Of a stretch of DNA of 64,000 bases, positions 20,279-29,230 are shown in pieces. The notes below the pieces were generated by a model. The model did not search any database and had not been told where the DNA came from. It saw only the letters and a list, made by a program, of their open reading frames with translations. How positions within the stretch are numbered: position 1 is the first letter of the stretch; every line of letters begins with the position of its first letter. Source of the stretch: Dyella sp. RRB7 (GTDB taxonomy: Bacteria; Pseudomonadota; Gammaproteobacteria; Xanthomonadales; Rhodanobacteraceae); NCBI RefSeq assembly GCF_022761115.1, contig NZ_JAKWJS010000001.1, positions 1,178,001-1,242,000 of the forward strand, read 5' to 3'. A program made the position numbers and the translations under genes.

Positions 20279-21883
20279 TCAATGCTTGCCGATGTTGTCC
20301 GTCTCGTCGATGAAGCGCGCTACGTTGTCGTGCAGCTGCTTCAACGAATCCTCGTGGGCGTAGACCATGTGGCCTGACGGATACCATGCGTAGGAGATGT
20401 TCTTCTGCAGGCTGTCGGGAATCGGCATGTGATGCATCTCGTAGTCGGCTGCGTAATAAGGCGTGGCCAGGTCGTAGTAGCCGCCGTGCAGCGACACGCG
20501 CAGATGGGGGTTGGTCTTCATCGCCTTGGCCAGATCAGGCAATACGTTGGTGCTCTGCTGCAGCGCTTCGTCGGAGCCGGGCACGCCGTGCTTGAATTCC
20601 CAGCCATCGAGATCGGCGAACAGGCGATAGCTCTGTCCTTCGCCGAATTTCAGCTGGCGGCGCACATAGTCGTTGAACGCCGCCACATAGGCCGAGCTGA
20701 TCGCCGAGCCTTGCGGGTCGTACTCGGCCGACTTGCTCAACGGATCCAGCGAGGGGCCGGAGAAGCGGCTGTCCAGCCGTCCGGTGGTCATGCCGTCGTC
20801 GGCCTGCAGTTCGTGCTCGAACATACCGCCGTCCACGCGCAGATTGGCCTTGAGCAGATAGGCCACGGGCAAGCCGGTGTACTGATGCAGCTTCTGTGCG
20901 ACGGCCTGTCGGCGCGCCTCGTCCAGCCGCGTGCCGGCCATCAGGGCGGTGGCGTATTCCGTCGTGGCGTATTGCTCGACTTCGCGCAGGAACGGCTCCA
21001 GCGCGCCGGGCTGCTGCGGCAGCTTGTGGTGGTAATAGGCCGTGGCGGCATAGGTGGGAAGCGCCAGCACATAGGGCAGGTCAACGCCCGGGTTGGCGCT
21101 TGCACCGCCAATGTAGGTATCGAAGCTGAGAATCTGCGAGAGCAGGATCACGCCATTGAGATCGACGCTGTCCTCGTTCTCCAGGATGTTGGCCACCACC
21201 GCCGAACGGGTGGTGCCGTAGCTTTCGCCGAACAGGTACTTGGGCGAATTCCAGCGGTTGTACTTGGACAGGAACTGGGTGATGAACTGCGCGAAGGCAT
21301 GGCCGTCGCCGTCGACGCCGAAGACCTGCTTCCTGCGTTCCTTCATCAGCCCATCGCGCTTGCCCTTGTCGGGCTCGTCGGCGATCAGTCGGCTGAAGCC
21401 CGCGCCGGGCGCGTCGATGAACACCAGGTCGGACGCATCCAGCAGGCTGTAGTCGTTGTTGACCAGGCCATAGGGCGCGGCGGGGGTATGCGAATCATCG
21501 CTGGTGACCACGCGCCGTGGGCCGAAGGCGCCCATATGCAGCCATACCGTGGCCGAACCCGGGCCGCCGTTGTAGATGAAGGTGATGGGTCGCTTGCCCG
21601 GTTCGGCGCCCTTCCTGAAATAGGCGGTGTAGAACATGCTGACCTGCGCCTCGGACTCCTTGTCGCCGCTGCCATGCAGCACCAGGGTGCCAGCCACCGC
21701 CTTGTAGTCGATGCTCTTGCCCTCGACCTTGACCGTGCCCGAGGTCTCCGAAGACTGCGGCTTGAGCAGCTCGGCATTGGGCTTGTCGTCGGGCTTGGCA
21801 TCCGTGTCGTTCTTGTCGGCGGCATAGACGCCCGCACTGAGCATCAACGCGGCAAGGGCGGCGGCGAGGGAGAGCTTGCGCAT
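20279..21883 (-). CDS. Secreted serine carboxypeptidase-like protein (peptidase family S10)
   Basis: A 534-residue protein with an N-terminal Sec signal peptide (positively charged start, hydrophobic core, cleavage after about residue 21 at VYA-AD). The alpha/beta-hydrolase fold shows the oxyanion and nucleophile motifs NGGPGSATVWLHMGAFGP and FGESYGTTRS (nucleophile Ser), a candidate acid in YYDLATPYYA, and the catalytic His in SGHMVYAH, which ends the S10 pattern. Bacterial S10 proteins are periplasmic or secreted carboxypeptidases with mostly unknown substrates. It stands alone between the NTF2-like and EamA genes on the same strand. Confidence 0.88.
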   Translation of the reverse strand: MRKLSLAAALAALMLSAGVYAADKNDTDAKPDDKPNAELLKPQSSETSGTVKVEGKSIDYKAVAGTLVLHGSGDKESEAQVSMFYTAYFRKGAEPGKRPITFIYNGGPGSATVWLHMGAFGPRRVVTSDDSHTPAAPYGLVNNDYSLLDASDLVFIDAPGAGFSRLIADEPDKGKRDGLMKERRKQVFGVDGDGHAFAQFITQFLSKYNRWNSPKYLFGESYGTTRSAVVANILENEDSVDLNGVILLSQILSFDTYIGGASANPGVDLPYVLALPTYAATAYYHHKLPQQPGALEPFLREVEQYATTEYATALMAGTRLDEARRQAVAQKLHQYTGLPVAYLLKANLRVDGGMFEHELQADDGMTTGRLDSRFSGPSLDPLSKSAEYDPQGSAISSAYVAAFNDYVRRQLKFGEGQSYRLFADLDGWEFKHGVPGSDEALQQSTNVLPDLAKAMKTNPHLRVSLHGGYYDLATPYYAADYEMHHMPIPDSLQKNISYAWYPSGHMVYAHEDSLKQLHDNVARFIDETDNIGKH

Positions 21884-21971
21884 GGGTGAAACCTCTGGGA
21901 AGCGCGAGGCGCGCGAAAGGCCCAGCTTAGGCAGCAGCCCGGGGCGCTTTATATGCGCCAGAAGTCATTGC

Positions 21972-22829
21972 TCAGCCCCGCGCGATCAGCCCGATCGCCA
22001 GCAATGCCAGCAACAGGCCCAGTACATTGACCCGGCTCAACCGCTCGCGGAAGGCCAGCGTACCCACCAGGGCACCCAGTGCCACCACCCCAAGGTTCAT
22101 GCTGGCGAACACCAGCGACGGATGATCGGGCAGCGCCTGGTGGCCGCGCACGTAGAACACGATGTTGCCGAAGTTGGCCAAGCCCAGCAGCAGCCCGGCG
22201 ACCGCATCGCGCAGGGTGAAGAAGGTACGGTCATGCCAGCGTCGCCAAAGCAGCAACACCACCGAGACCAGCAGCGCCAAGGCAAACATCGCCTGCAGCG
22301 AGGCCGCGAACGGGGTGCCGGCCTGGGCTACGCGCTTGAGCAGGATGTCGATGGCGCCAAAGCCGACGAACACCACCAGCGGCCACAACCAGCCACCCTG
22401 GTCGCCGTCCGCGCTGCGGCCTTCCTTGCGCCACACCATGCACAGCAAGGCCAGCAGACCCAGCACGATGCCGGCCCCTTTGCCGGCATTGAGCCGCTCG
22501 CCGAATAGCAGGAAGGCGGCGAGCAGGGAGATCAGCAAGGACAGCCGCTGCGATGCATCCGTGCGCACGATGCCCGCGCTGCGCACGGAGGCCGCTAGCG
22601 CCAGGAAGATCAACGGCAGCAGCAGCCCCAGGCCGACGAAACCCAGCCACGGCGCCTGCGCACTGCGCAGCCCCTCGAGCGAGGGGTGAAACACCACCGC
22701 GGTCAGCGCGCTGGTGGCCACGTAGTTCCATGCGATGGCCTGTCCTACATCGACCTGTAGGCGGCGGGCCAGCTTGAGCAGCACCGACACCAGCACGCTG
22801 CAGGCAACGCTCATCCATACATAGATCAT
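21972..22829 (-). CDS. EamA/DMT-family transporter
   Basis: A 285-residue membrane protein with about ten hydrophobic segments arranged as two EamA repeats, the layout of drug/metabolite transporters. The start MIYVWMSVACSVLVSVLLK at 22829 begins the first helix; the open frame upstream to 23072 overlaps the regulator gene. The cargo is not known. It lies 47 bp downstream of the FtrA-like regulator gene on the same strand, so the regulator may share a transcript with it. Confidence 0.83.
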   Translation of the reverse strand: MIYVWMSVACSVLVSVLLKLARRLQVDVGQAIAWNYVATSALTAVVFHPSLEGLRSAQAPWLGFVGLGLLLPLIFLALAASVRSAGIVRTDASQRLSLLISLLAAFLLFGERLNAGKGAGIVLGLLALLCMVWRKEGRSADGDQGGWLWPLVVFVGFGAIDILLKRVAQAGTPFAASLQAMFALALLVSVVLLLWRRWHDRTFFTLRDAVAGLLLGLANFGNIVFYVRGHQALPDHPSLVFASMNLGVVALGALVGTLAFRERLSRVNVLGLLLALLAIGLIARG

Positions 22830-22876
22830 GCAAAGTCCTTCAGGGGCGGCAGGGTGCGGTCGTATGGGCGCGGAGG

Positions 22877-23878
22877 CTAGCGGGCGTGTGTGAAACGCTC
22901 GCGATAGCGCGCCGGACTCAGCTTGAGATGATGGCGGAAATGGTGGCGCAGTGTATCGGCCGTGCCAAACCCGCAGACATCCGCGATCCGCTCCACCGGC
23001 AGATCGCTGCCCTCCAGCAGTTCGCGCGCGCGGTTCAGGCGCTCGCGGGTGAGCCATTGCTTGGGCGAGCACCCGGTGGCCTCATCGAAGCGGCGCAGCA
23101 GGGTGCGTTCGCTCATGCGTGCGCGCTCGGCCAGCTCGGCCAACGGCAGGGGCTGGTCGAGATGGCGACGCATCCATTCGAGCAACTTGCCCAGCGTGGC
23201 GCCCTGTTCCGGCAAGGGCGACTGGATGAACTGCGCCTGCCCACCGTCGCGATGCGCCGGCACCACGGCACGGCGCGCAACGGTGTTGGCGACTTCCGGC
23301 CCGTAGTCGCGACGGATCAGGTGCAGCGACAGATCGAGCGCGGCGGCGGAACCGGCCGAGGTCAGCAGACTGCCTTCGTCGACGTAGAGCACGTCGGGCT
23401 CGATACGGATGCGGGGAAACCGTTCTGCCAACGCATCGACGTAGCGCCAGTGGGTGGTGGCGCGGTGTCCGTCCAGCAAGCCGGTGGCGGCGAGCACGAA
23501 CACGCCCGAGCAGAATGACAGCAAGCGCGCGCCGCGCGCATGCGCCTTGCGCAAGGCATCGAGCAGCGCCGGTGGCGGCACGGCATCAACGCCACGCCAG
23601 CCCGGCACGATCACCGTGCCGGCCACGGCGAGCTTTTCCAGGCCGGCATCCGCCAGCACCCGCATGCCACCTGCCGCGCGCATCTCCCCCCGGTCCACGG
23701 CGCACAGGCCGAAGCGGTACCAGTCCCGCCATTCTGGACGCGGCAGGCCAAACATTTCCACCGCTATGCCGAATTCGAACGTGCACAGCCCGTCATAAAC
23801 CAGCACCGCCACGTTCCGGTTTGGCGGAGCGGATGGACGTCTGAAACGCTTTGGCGGTTTTTTCATGATGGCTGTCAT
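22877..23878 (-). CDS. GlxA/FtrA-type AraC-family transcriptional regulator
   Basis: A 333-residue regulator. The N-terminal DJ-1/PfpI-like domain (about 20-190) includes VAVLVYDGLCTFEFGIAVEM and the nucleophile-elbow segment LLSFCSGVFVLAATGLLDG. The C-terminal AraC domain (about 230-330) has two helix-turn-helix motifs, LAELAERARMSERTLLRRF and ERIADVCGFGTADTLRHHF. FtrA-type proteins often regulate a divergent rhodanese gene, and here one starts 66 bp away in the opposite direction. The ATG at 23878 is used; one at 23866 is the alternative. Confidence 0.87.
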   Translation of the reverse strand: MTAIMKKPPKRFRRPSAPPNRNVAVLVYDGLCTFEFGIAVEMFGLPRPEWRDWYRFGLCAVDRGEMRAAGGMRVLADAGLEKLAVAGTVIVPGWRGVDAVPPPALLDALRKAHARGARLLSFCSGVFVLAATGLLDGHRATTHWRYVDALAERFPRIRIEPDVLYVDEGSLLTSAGSAAALDLSLHLIRRDYGPEVANTVARRAVVPAHRDGGQAQFIQSPLPEQGATLGKLLEWMRRHLDQPLPLAELAERARMSERTLLRRFDEATGCSPKQWLTRERLNRARELLEGSDLPVERIADVCGFGTADTLRHHFRHHLKLSPARYRERFTHAR

Positions 23879-23944
23879 TCTTGCCAATGTCGGCAGCGGA
23901 CGCCAGTGCCGATACTGGGGCCGACCACCCCCCAGGAGCCACGC

Positions 23945-24340
23945 ATGAGCAGTGTCGTCCAACGCTTTCCCGCCGCCGCCAGCCATGATGCGCTGGCCCA
24001 TTTCCAGGCGCGCCTCGGCTTCGAGACCGACTGTGCCGACGTGTATTACGCGACGCAGCACGAGACCGCGGATTTCGTGCTGCTCGACGTCCGCACACCC
24101 GCGCTCTACGCCGTCGGCCACGTGCCCGGCGCCATCAACATGCCCACGCGCACCATCAGCGACCAGCGTCTTGCCGACTATCGGCCGGACACGCTGTTCG
24201 TCGTTTACTGCGCGGGGCCGCACTGCAATGGGGCGAACAAGGCCGCCGTGAAACTCGCCCAACTCGGTCGCCCGGTGAAGGAGATGATCGGCGGGCTTAC
24301 CGGCTGGCTCGACGAAGGCTTCGGTCTTGAACGCGGCTGA
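23945..24340 (+). CDS. Rhodanese-like sulfurtransferase
   Basis: A 131-residue single-domain rhodanese. The conserved DVRTPALYAVGHVPGAINMP is seen, and the active-site loop CAGPHCNGANKA begins with Cys89, the predicted persulfide-carrying residue; a second Cys (94) sits in the loop. Typical of the rhodanese encoded beside FtrA-type regulators. Role: sulfur transfer or detoxification, unconfirmed. The downstream acetyltransferase overlaps its 3' end by 14 bases. Confidence 0.88.
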   Translation: MSSVVQRFPAAASHDALAHFQARLGFETDCADVYYATQHETADFVLLDVRTPALYAVGHVPGAINMPTRTISDQRLADYRPDTLFVVYCAGPHCNGANKAAVKLAQLGRPVKEMIGGLTGWLDEGFGLERG

Positions 24341-24806
24341 TGCCGTGCCGGTGTTGATCCGCCGCGCAGGGGCGGCGGATGTACCGACGTTGCTGCCCCT
24401 GTGCGCGGCGCACGCGGCTTATGAGCGCCTGCCGCAGGCCGGCGAACAGCGCCTCGATGCGCTTGCCCGCGCACTGCAGGGCGAACCGCCGCCACTGTAC
24501 GCATGGATAGCCTTCGCCGCGGAACAAGCGGTGGGTTACGCCAGCGCCACGCTGGATTTTTCCACGCTCGATCGCGCCAGTTACCTCCACCTGGATTGCC
24601 TCTACGTGGCGGACGACTGGCGCAATCGCTCGATCGGCGCGGCCTTGTGGGAGCGGGCGCGTACCCACGCACTCGACCTTGGCTGTCGCGCGATCCAGTG
24701 GCAGACGCCGGCGTGGAACATCGATGCCGCGCGCTTCTATCGGCGGCTAGGCGCGACGGAGATGGCCAAGCGCCGTTACAGCTTCCGGCTTCGAGAAGGC
24801 GACTGA
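24327..24806 (+). CDS. GNAT-family N-acetyltransferase
   Basis: A 159-residue protein with the GNAT fold: LIRRAGAADVPTLLPLC at the start, the acetyl-CoA-binding motif A around VADDWRNRSIGAALWERA, and NIDAARFYRRLGATE at the C-terminus. The substrate is unknown. The TTG at 24327 has a GAAGG element 8 nt upstream and overlaps the rhodanese gene; GTG codons at 24345 and 24351 are alternatives. Confidence 0.82.
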   Translation: MNAADAVPVLIRRAGAADVPTLLPLCAAHAAYERLPQAGEQRLDALARALQGEPPPLYAWIAFAAEQAVGYASATLDFSTLDRASYLHLDCLYVADDWRNRSIGAALWERARTHALDLGCRAIQWQTPAWNIDAARFYRRLGATEMAKRRYSFRLREGD

Positions 24807-24860
24807 CGCGCCGGGCAAACACGCCCCATGCGAAGATGCGCATATTTTTCGGGAGGCCTC

Positions 24861-25166
24861 ATGCTGGAACTGCGTCCCACCTGCGAACACTGCAACACAT
24901 CGCTGCCGCCGGCCTCGACCGAGGCCATGATCTGTTCCTTCGAATGCACGTTCTGCCGGGACTGCGTGGCGCTGTTGCACAACGTCTGCCCTCATTGCGG
25001 CGGCGGCTTCGCACCGCGCCCGGTTCGCCCAGCGCATGACTGGAAGCATGGCAATCCCCTGGCCAACCATCCGGCCACCACCAAGGTGACTCACAACCCG
25101 GTGGATCTGGCCGCCCACGCTGTGCTGGTCGCCCAGCTGAAACACCGTTCCCCTGCACCGCGCTGA
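24861..25166 (+). CDS. DUF1272-family small cysteine-rich protein
   Basis: A 101-residue protein starting MLELRPTCEHC. Several C-x2-C pairs (CEHC, CTFC-x-DC, CPHC) make a treble-clef-like zinc site likely. This pattern and the following GGGFAPRPVRP are characteristic of DUF1272, whose function is unknown. The ATG is preceded at 7 nt by GGGAGG, a strong ribosome binding site, which decides the start over the frame's earlier ATG at 24828. Confidence 0.87.
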   Translation: MLELRPTCEHCNTSLPPASTEAMICSFECTFCRDCVALLHNVCPHCGGGFAPRPVRPAHDWKHGNPLANHPATTKVTHNPVDLAAHAVLVAQLKHRSPAPR

Positions 25167-25266
25167 TGCCCGCACGCCCAGCCCCGGCGACGATTTCTTG
25201 ACGCACGCAGGCTTAAAGATGGCACGGCACGTGCTTGCTCCGGACAACTATCCATAGAACACGGCG

Positions 25267-27447
25267 ATGTACGAGCGAGATGGGCGGAACAACAGCCGGC
25301 TGGCATGGTGGGGCGAAACGGCCGTGCTCTTCGCGGTGGTGCTCGCCAGCGTCAGCTATTCGCTGCTGCTGACGCGGCACACGGGCAATATCGCCACCAT
25401 CTGGCTGCCCAACGGCATCGTCGTGGGCACGCTGCTGAGCGTTTCGGGCAAGAAATGGCCGCGTTACCTGCTGACGGCTTTCGCCGCTTACCTGCTTGGC
25501 CAATATCTGACCGGGGGCGGCGGGCTGGCCAGGTGGCTGCCCGCGCGCCCGGCGCTTGGCCTGATCAATGGCGTGGAGATTCTGGTCGTGGCCGGCACCG
25601 TCCGCCGTGCCTTTCCGCGGTTCGCCAACGATACGAGTTTTCTCATGCTGGGCCGCATCGCCATGGGCGCCACGCTGGTCGCCTGCGTGCTGTCCGCCCT
25701 GCTGGCCGGCACCTTGTTGTCGCTGGCCATGGGCACGGCCTTCTGGACGACGGTGGACTTATGGTTGCGCTCGCATCTGCTGGGCATGGTGATCGTGGCC
25801 ACGTTGACGCTGGTCGCACTGACCCAGCGCAGTCGCATGCTGGGCGTACCCGGCCGACGACTGCTTTTGCTGCGCGATGTCACGCTGCTCGTGGCCGTCA
25901 CGCTCGGCGTATTCGCGCAGTCGCGCTATCCGCTGCTGTTCCTCGTGTTCGCGCCGTTGCTCTACGTGGTCTTCCACCATCGCTTTCCCGGGCTGGTCAT
26001 CGGCATGTCGGTGGTGGCGCTGATCACCACCGTGGCCACCGCCATGGGCGATGGCCCGTTTGAGCTGATTGCCCATGCCACAACCGGCGAGCGCGCGCTG
26101 CTGGCGCAGATCTACCTTGGCGTCGTCTGCGCTTCGGTGTTGCCTGTAGCGCTGGCGCTGGCCGACCGTCGTCGGCTGGTGCGGCAGGTGCATGACAGCA
26201 AGAACCGTTATCGCCTGCTGGCCGAGTACGCGAGCGACCTGGTGATGCGCATCGCGCGTGACGGCACGCGGCGCTATGTGTCGCCCTCCGTCCGCGACCT
26301 GCTGGGCTGGGAAGTCAGCGAATTCATGACGCCCCGGCCCGACCTGATCCACCCCGACGACCGCGAGCGCGTGGCGGCGGCGGTGGAGACCTTGTGGGCC
26401 ACCGGCAAGCCCTCGCTCACCCACTATCGCCTGCAGCGCCGCGCAGGCGACTACATCTGGATCGAGGCCCTGGTTCGCATCGCCCCCAGTCCCGATCGGC
26501 CCGACGAAATGGAGCTGATCTATACCGGCCGTGACGTGACCGAGAGCATCCTCGCCGAACAGGCATTGGCGGACAGCGAGAAGCGCCTGCGCACGATCAC
26601 CGACAACGTACCGGCGGTGATCGCCCATATCGACGCCCAGGAGCGCTACAGCTTCGTCAACGGCTATGTGCGGGAGATTACCGGCCAGGAACCGGACGAC
26701 ATGGTCGGGAAAAGCGTGCAGGAAGTGCGCGGGCATGTGCTGTACCCCGTGCTGAAACCACATATCGACCGCGCCCTTGCGGGCAAGTCTTCGACCTTCG
26801 AGTACGAAGCCGACTACGGGGGGCACCACCACTATTTCCAGACCACCTACCTGCCGGCCACCACCGCCACCGGCGAACAGAACGGCTTCTACGCGCTGAC
26901 CACCGAAATCACCCGCATCAAGCTGGCCGAACAGCAGCTGGCCTATCTCGCCCACAACGACATGCTTACCGGCATTGCCAACCGGCGCCACTTCAACGAC
27001 GGCATCCGCCGGGCCATGCAACATGCCTCCATCACCCAGTCGCCCTTGCTGGTGATGCTGGTCGATGTCGATCACTTCAAGCAGATCAACGACAGCTATG
27101 GCCACGGCGCGGGCGATACCGTGCTGCGCGAGATCGCGACACGACTCAAGGCCGCCATCCGCAAGTCCGACCTGCTCGCGCGCCTCGGCGGCGATGAGTT
27201 CGTCATCCTGTGCGACGACATCGACTCGATCGATGTCGCCGAAGCCATGGCGCAGAAGATCACCGCCGCCATGGAGGAACCCATCGCCCTGGGCGACCGG
27301 GACCTGCCGGTGACGCTGAGCGTGGGCGCGGCCCTGTGCCGGGACATCGGCTCGGTCGATGCCATGATGCAACGAGCCGATGAGGCGCTGTACCGCGCGA
27401 AGGGCGACGGGCGGGCGTGTTACCGGTTGAGCGTCAGCGGCCTGTGA
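25267..27447 (+). CDS. MASE1-PAS-PAS-GGDEF diguanylate cyclase
   Basis: A 726-residue inner-membrane sensor. The N-terminal 300 residues form a MASE1 domain with about eight membrane segments (begins ETAVLFAVVLASVSYSLLL, contains the typical IWLPNGI). Two PAS domains follow (about 315-440, with WEVSEFMTPRPDLIHPDD; and about 440-555). The C-terminal GGDEF domain has an intact active site at 641-645 (RLGGDEFVIL) and a product-inhibition I-site RKSD five residues upstream, so it should make c-di-GMP and be feedback-inhibited. No EAL domain is present. The sensed signal is unknown. Confidence 0.93.
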   Translation: MYERDGRNNSRLAWWGETAVLFAVVLASVSYSLLLTRHTGNIATIWLPNGIVVGTLLSVSGKKWPRYLLTAFAAYLLGQYLTGGGGLARWLPARPALGLINGVEILVVAGTVRRAFPRFANDTSFLMLGRIAMGATLVACVLSALLAGTLLSLAMGTAFWTTVDLWLRSHLLGMVIVATLTLVALTQRSRMLGVPGRRLLLLRDVTLLVAVTLGVFAQSRYPLLFLVFAPLLYVVFHHRFPGLVIGMSVVALITTVATAMGDGPFELIAHATTGERALLAQIYLGVVCASVLPVALALADRRRLVRQVHDSKNRYRLLAEYASDLVMRIARDGTRRYVSPSVRDLLGWEVSEFMTPRPDLIHPDDRERVAAAVETLWATGKPSLTHYRLQRRAGDYIWIEALVRIAPSPDRPDEMELIYTGRDVTESILAEQALADSEKRLRTITDNVPAVIAHIDAQERYSFVNGYVREITGQEPDDMVGKSVQEVRGHVLYPVLKPHIDRALAGKSSTFEYEADYGGHHHYFQTTYLPATTATGEQNGFYALTTEITRIKLAEQQLAYLAHNDMLTGIANRRHFNDGIRRAMQHASITQSPLLVMLVDVDHFKQINDSYGHGAGDTVLREIATRLKAAIRKSDLLARLGGDEFVILCDDIDSIDVAEAMAQKITAAMEEPIALGDRDLPVTLSVGAALCRDIGSVDAMMQRADEALYRAKGDGRACYRLSVSGL

Positions 27448-27491
27448 GGCAATGCCGGCGATAGTTGTTCGCAAAGGCCATCCTTGGCCAA

Positions 27492-27515
27492 CCGCTGGCC
27501 CTCTGGTGCCAGCGG
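27492..27515. terminator. Hairpin between convergent genes
   Basis: CCGCTGGC and GCCAGCGG form an 8-bp stem with an 8-nt loop between the convergent diguanylate cyclase and secreted-protein genes. There is no strong U tract, so termination is inferred from position. Confidence 0.35.
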
Positions 27516-27524
27516 GGTATCCGT

Positions 27525-28091
27525 TTACTGGGCAAAGCTCATGTTGACCGGTGCGGCAGGCAGCTCGGGGCGAGGCAGGTCGGTGGTGGGAACGTCCTTG
27601 CCCACCGTCTCGAGCCTGAAATCCTCGGCCTGCACTTCGCCTTTTTTCTCGAGCAGGAAACCGAACGCGATGTCGGTGGCATCGGCCGGAACGTCCAGCA
27701 CGATGCTGTAATCCTTCCAGTCGTTGTCGCCGTGCAGGGCGCGAAGCTCCATGTTGTCGAAGCCGAGGATGCGGCGATCCGGGCCATCCACGCGCATCCA
27801 CAGGCCGGTCTTGTAGGCGTCCTTGCTGCGGAGGAAACCGGAGAGCCGCACCCGCTTGCCGCGATAGGCGTCCGCCTTGATGGTCTGCATCAGCGAGCCG
27901 AAGCCGTTGTTGTCCTTGATCGATCGAATGAATGCGGCATTGCCGCCAGGCTGGCGCGTGCTCGGCTGTGAACCGATGGCATAGCTGTCCTGTGCCGGCC
28001 CATTGATGAACCAGCCCTTGGGAGCCGCGGCGTGCGCGACACCCATGGCCAGGCAACCAAGCAACGCTATAAATGCGAGACCTTTCTTCAT
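27525..28091 (-). CDS. Secreted beta-sandwich protein of unknown function
   Basis: A 188-residue protein with a clear Sec signal peptide (MKKGLAFIALLGCLAMGVAHA, cut after about residue 21). The mature part is rich in beta strands and resembles carbohydrate-binding-like domains (VRLSGFLRSKDAYKTGLWMRV, then FDNMELRALHGDNDW, VLDVPADATDIAFGFLLE), but no binding function is proven. The ATG at 28091 has AGGAGA 8 nt upstream. It lies 19 bp downstream of the putative anti-sigma gene, so it probably belongs to that operon and may be its output. Confidence 0.75.
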   Translation of the reverse strand: MKKGLAFIALLGCLAMGVAHAAAPKGWFINGPAQDSYAIGSQPSTRQPGGNAAFIRSIKDNNGFGSLMQTIKADAYRGKRVRLSGFLRSKDAYKTGLWMRVDGPDRRILGFDNMELRALHGDNDWKDYSIVLDVPADATDIAFGFLLEKKGEVQAEDFRLETVGKDVPTTDLPRPELPAAPVNMSFAQ

Positions 28092-28110
28092 GAGGCACAT
28101 CTCCTGTGGG

Positions 28111-28470
28111 TTACAGTCTTCCATCGGTCGGCGAGGTGTCGACCATCAGGTATTGCTGGGTGGTGGATGCACCCGGCGTGACATCCATGCGTTGCAGATA
28201 GGCACGCGTTGATACGTCCCTAAGCCCTGGCACCGGCGATTCACCCTCCGCGACAGTCACCGGGCGGGCACGCATGGCATACAGCGCGAGGGAAAGCACG
28301 ACTGCCGCCGCGGTGGCAGTGACCAGCCGGACGCTCCAGGCCGTCACCCGTCGACGCCTTGCGGCGCGTTCGGCCAGCGCCAGGACAAGGCCGTCGACAC
28401 GCGGCGTCGTGCGCTCCCGCGCACCCTGCCGATAGAGCGCGACGAGGTCATCCAGCGACTCGTCATTCAT
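28111..28470 (-). CDS. Putative membrane-anchored anti-sigma factor
   Basis: A 119-residue protein with a short cytoplasmic N-terminus (about 1-43), one hydrophobic segment (about 44-65, WSVRLVTATAAAVVLSLALYA) and a small periplasmic tail. It is translationally coupled to the upstream ECF sigma gene (ATGA overlap), which is the usual arrangement for an anti-sigma factor. It lacks the His-x3-Cys-x2-Cys zinc signature, so it is not a zinc-type anti-sigma. The assignment rests mainly on context. Confidence 0.6.
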   Translation of the reverse strand: MNDESLDDLVALYRQGARERTTPRVDGLVLALAERAARRRRVTAWSVRLVTATAAAVVLSLALYAMRARPVTVAEGESPVPGLRDVSTRAYLQRMDVTPGASTTQQYLMVDTSPTDGRL

Positions 28471-29162
28471 CGCCAGCCCTCCAACGCTTCGCGCAGACGA
28501 CGCTGGGCGTAACGCAGACGGCTTTTGACGGTTTCGCGGGACACGCCTGTGACGGAGGCAATGTCTTCAAGACCGAGTCCGGCCTCCGCCCTCAGCAGGA
28601 ACGCCTCCCTTTGCGGCAACGGCAGTTGCTGTACGGCGGCCTGCAAGGCGTCGCGCAAAGCGTCGTTGTGCAGATGGCACTCGGGCGTGTGGTGCACGGC
28701 ATGGCCATGCCGTTCCAACACCTCCGGCTCATCGCTGTCCACCGCGTGCTGCCCATCGGGTGCATGCCGGGTCAATGCCCGCCAGCGGTCAGCCGCACGC
28801 CGGTGGGCCATCGAAAACAACCAGGCGGCAAAGGCATGGCCGGGACGATAGCCATCCTTGCTGCGGATCACCGAGATCCACGCCTCCTGGAATACCTCTT
28901 CCGCTTCACTGGGGCTGTTGGCCAGGCGCAACGCGTAGCGATGCAGCTTGTCGCGGTAACGCAGGTAGAGCACGCGGAAAGCCGCGGCATCGCCTTGCTG
29001 GTAGCGCCCCATGCAGTCTTCGTCGGGCAACGTGCTCAGGGGCGATAGCGCAGCGGCATCGACCTGTGGTTGTCCCTGCCAGGCTGTTTGCTGCTGGAGA
29101 AAAGCCAGGGCGTTGGCGAACGCCTCGGACACATCAACCGACATTGTTGGAGCACAGCGCAT
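28467..29162 (-). CDS. ECF-type RNA polymerase sigma factor
   Basis: A 231-residue sigma-70-family protein. Region 2 is seen in FRVLYLRYRDKLHRYALRL and SEAEEVFQEAWISV; region 4 in LPLPQREAFLLRAEAGLGLEDIA and VTGVSRETVKSRLRYAQRRL. Before region 2 there is an N-terminal extension of about 50 residues of unknown role. The start at 29162 is favoured by an AGGGA element 9 nt upstream; a second ATG lies at 29144. It heads a sigma/anti-sigma/secreted-protein operon. Confidence 0.88.
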   Translation of the reverse strand: MRCAPTMSVDVSEAFANALAFLQQQTAWQGQPQVDAAALSPLSTLPDEDCMGRYQQGDAAAFRVLYLRYRDKLHRYALRLANSPSEAEEVFQEAWISVIRSKDGYRPGHAFAAWLFSMAHRRAADRWRALTRHAPDGQHAVDSDEPEVLERHGHAVHHTPECHLHNDALRDALQAAVQQLPLPQREAFLLRAEAGLGLEDIASVTGVSRETVKSRLRYAQRRLREALEGWR

Positions 29163-29230
29163 GGAGCCCAGTCCCTAGGGTGTTACCTCCATATTCGCCG
29201 GATTTCCCCTCATGGGGTTAAACCGCCGGC

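Noticed and set aside
25759-28098. 779-codon minus-strand frame over the diguanylate cyclase gene
   Set aside because: Antisense to MASE1-PAS-GGDEF with no recognisable domain.
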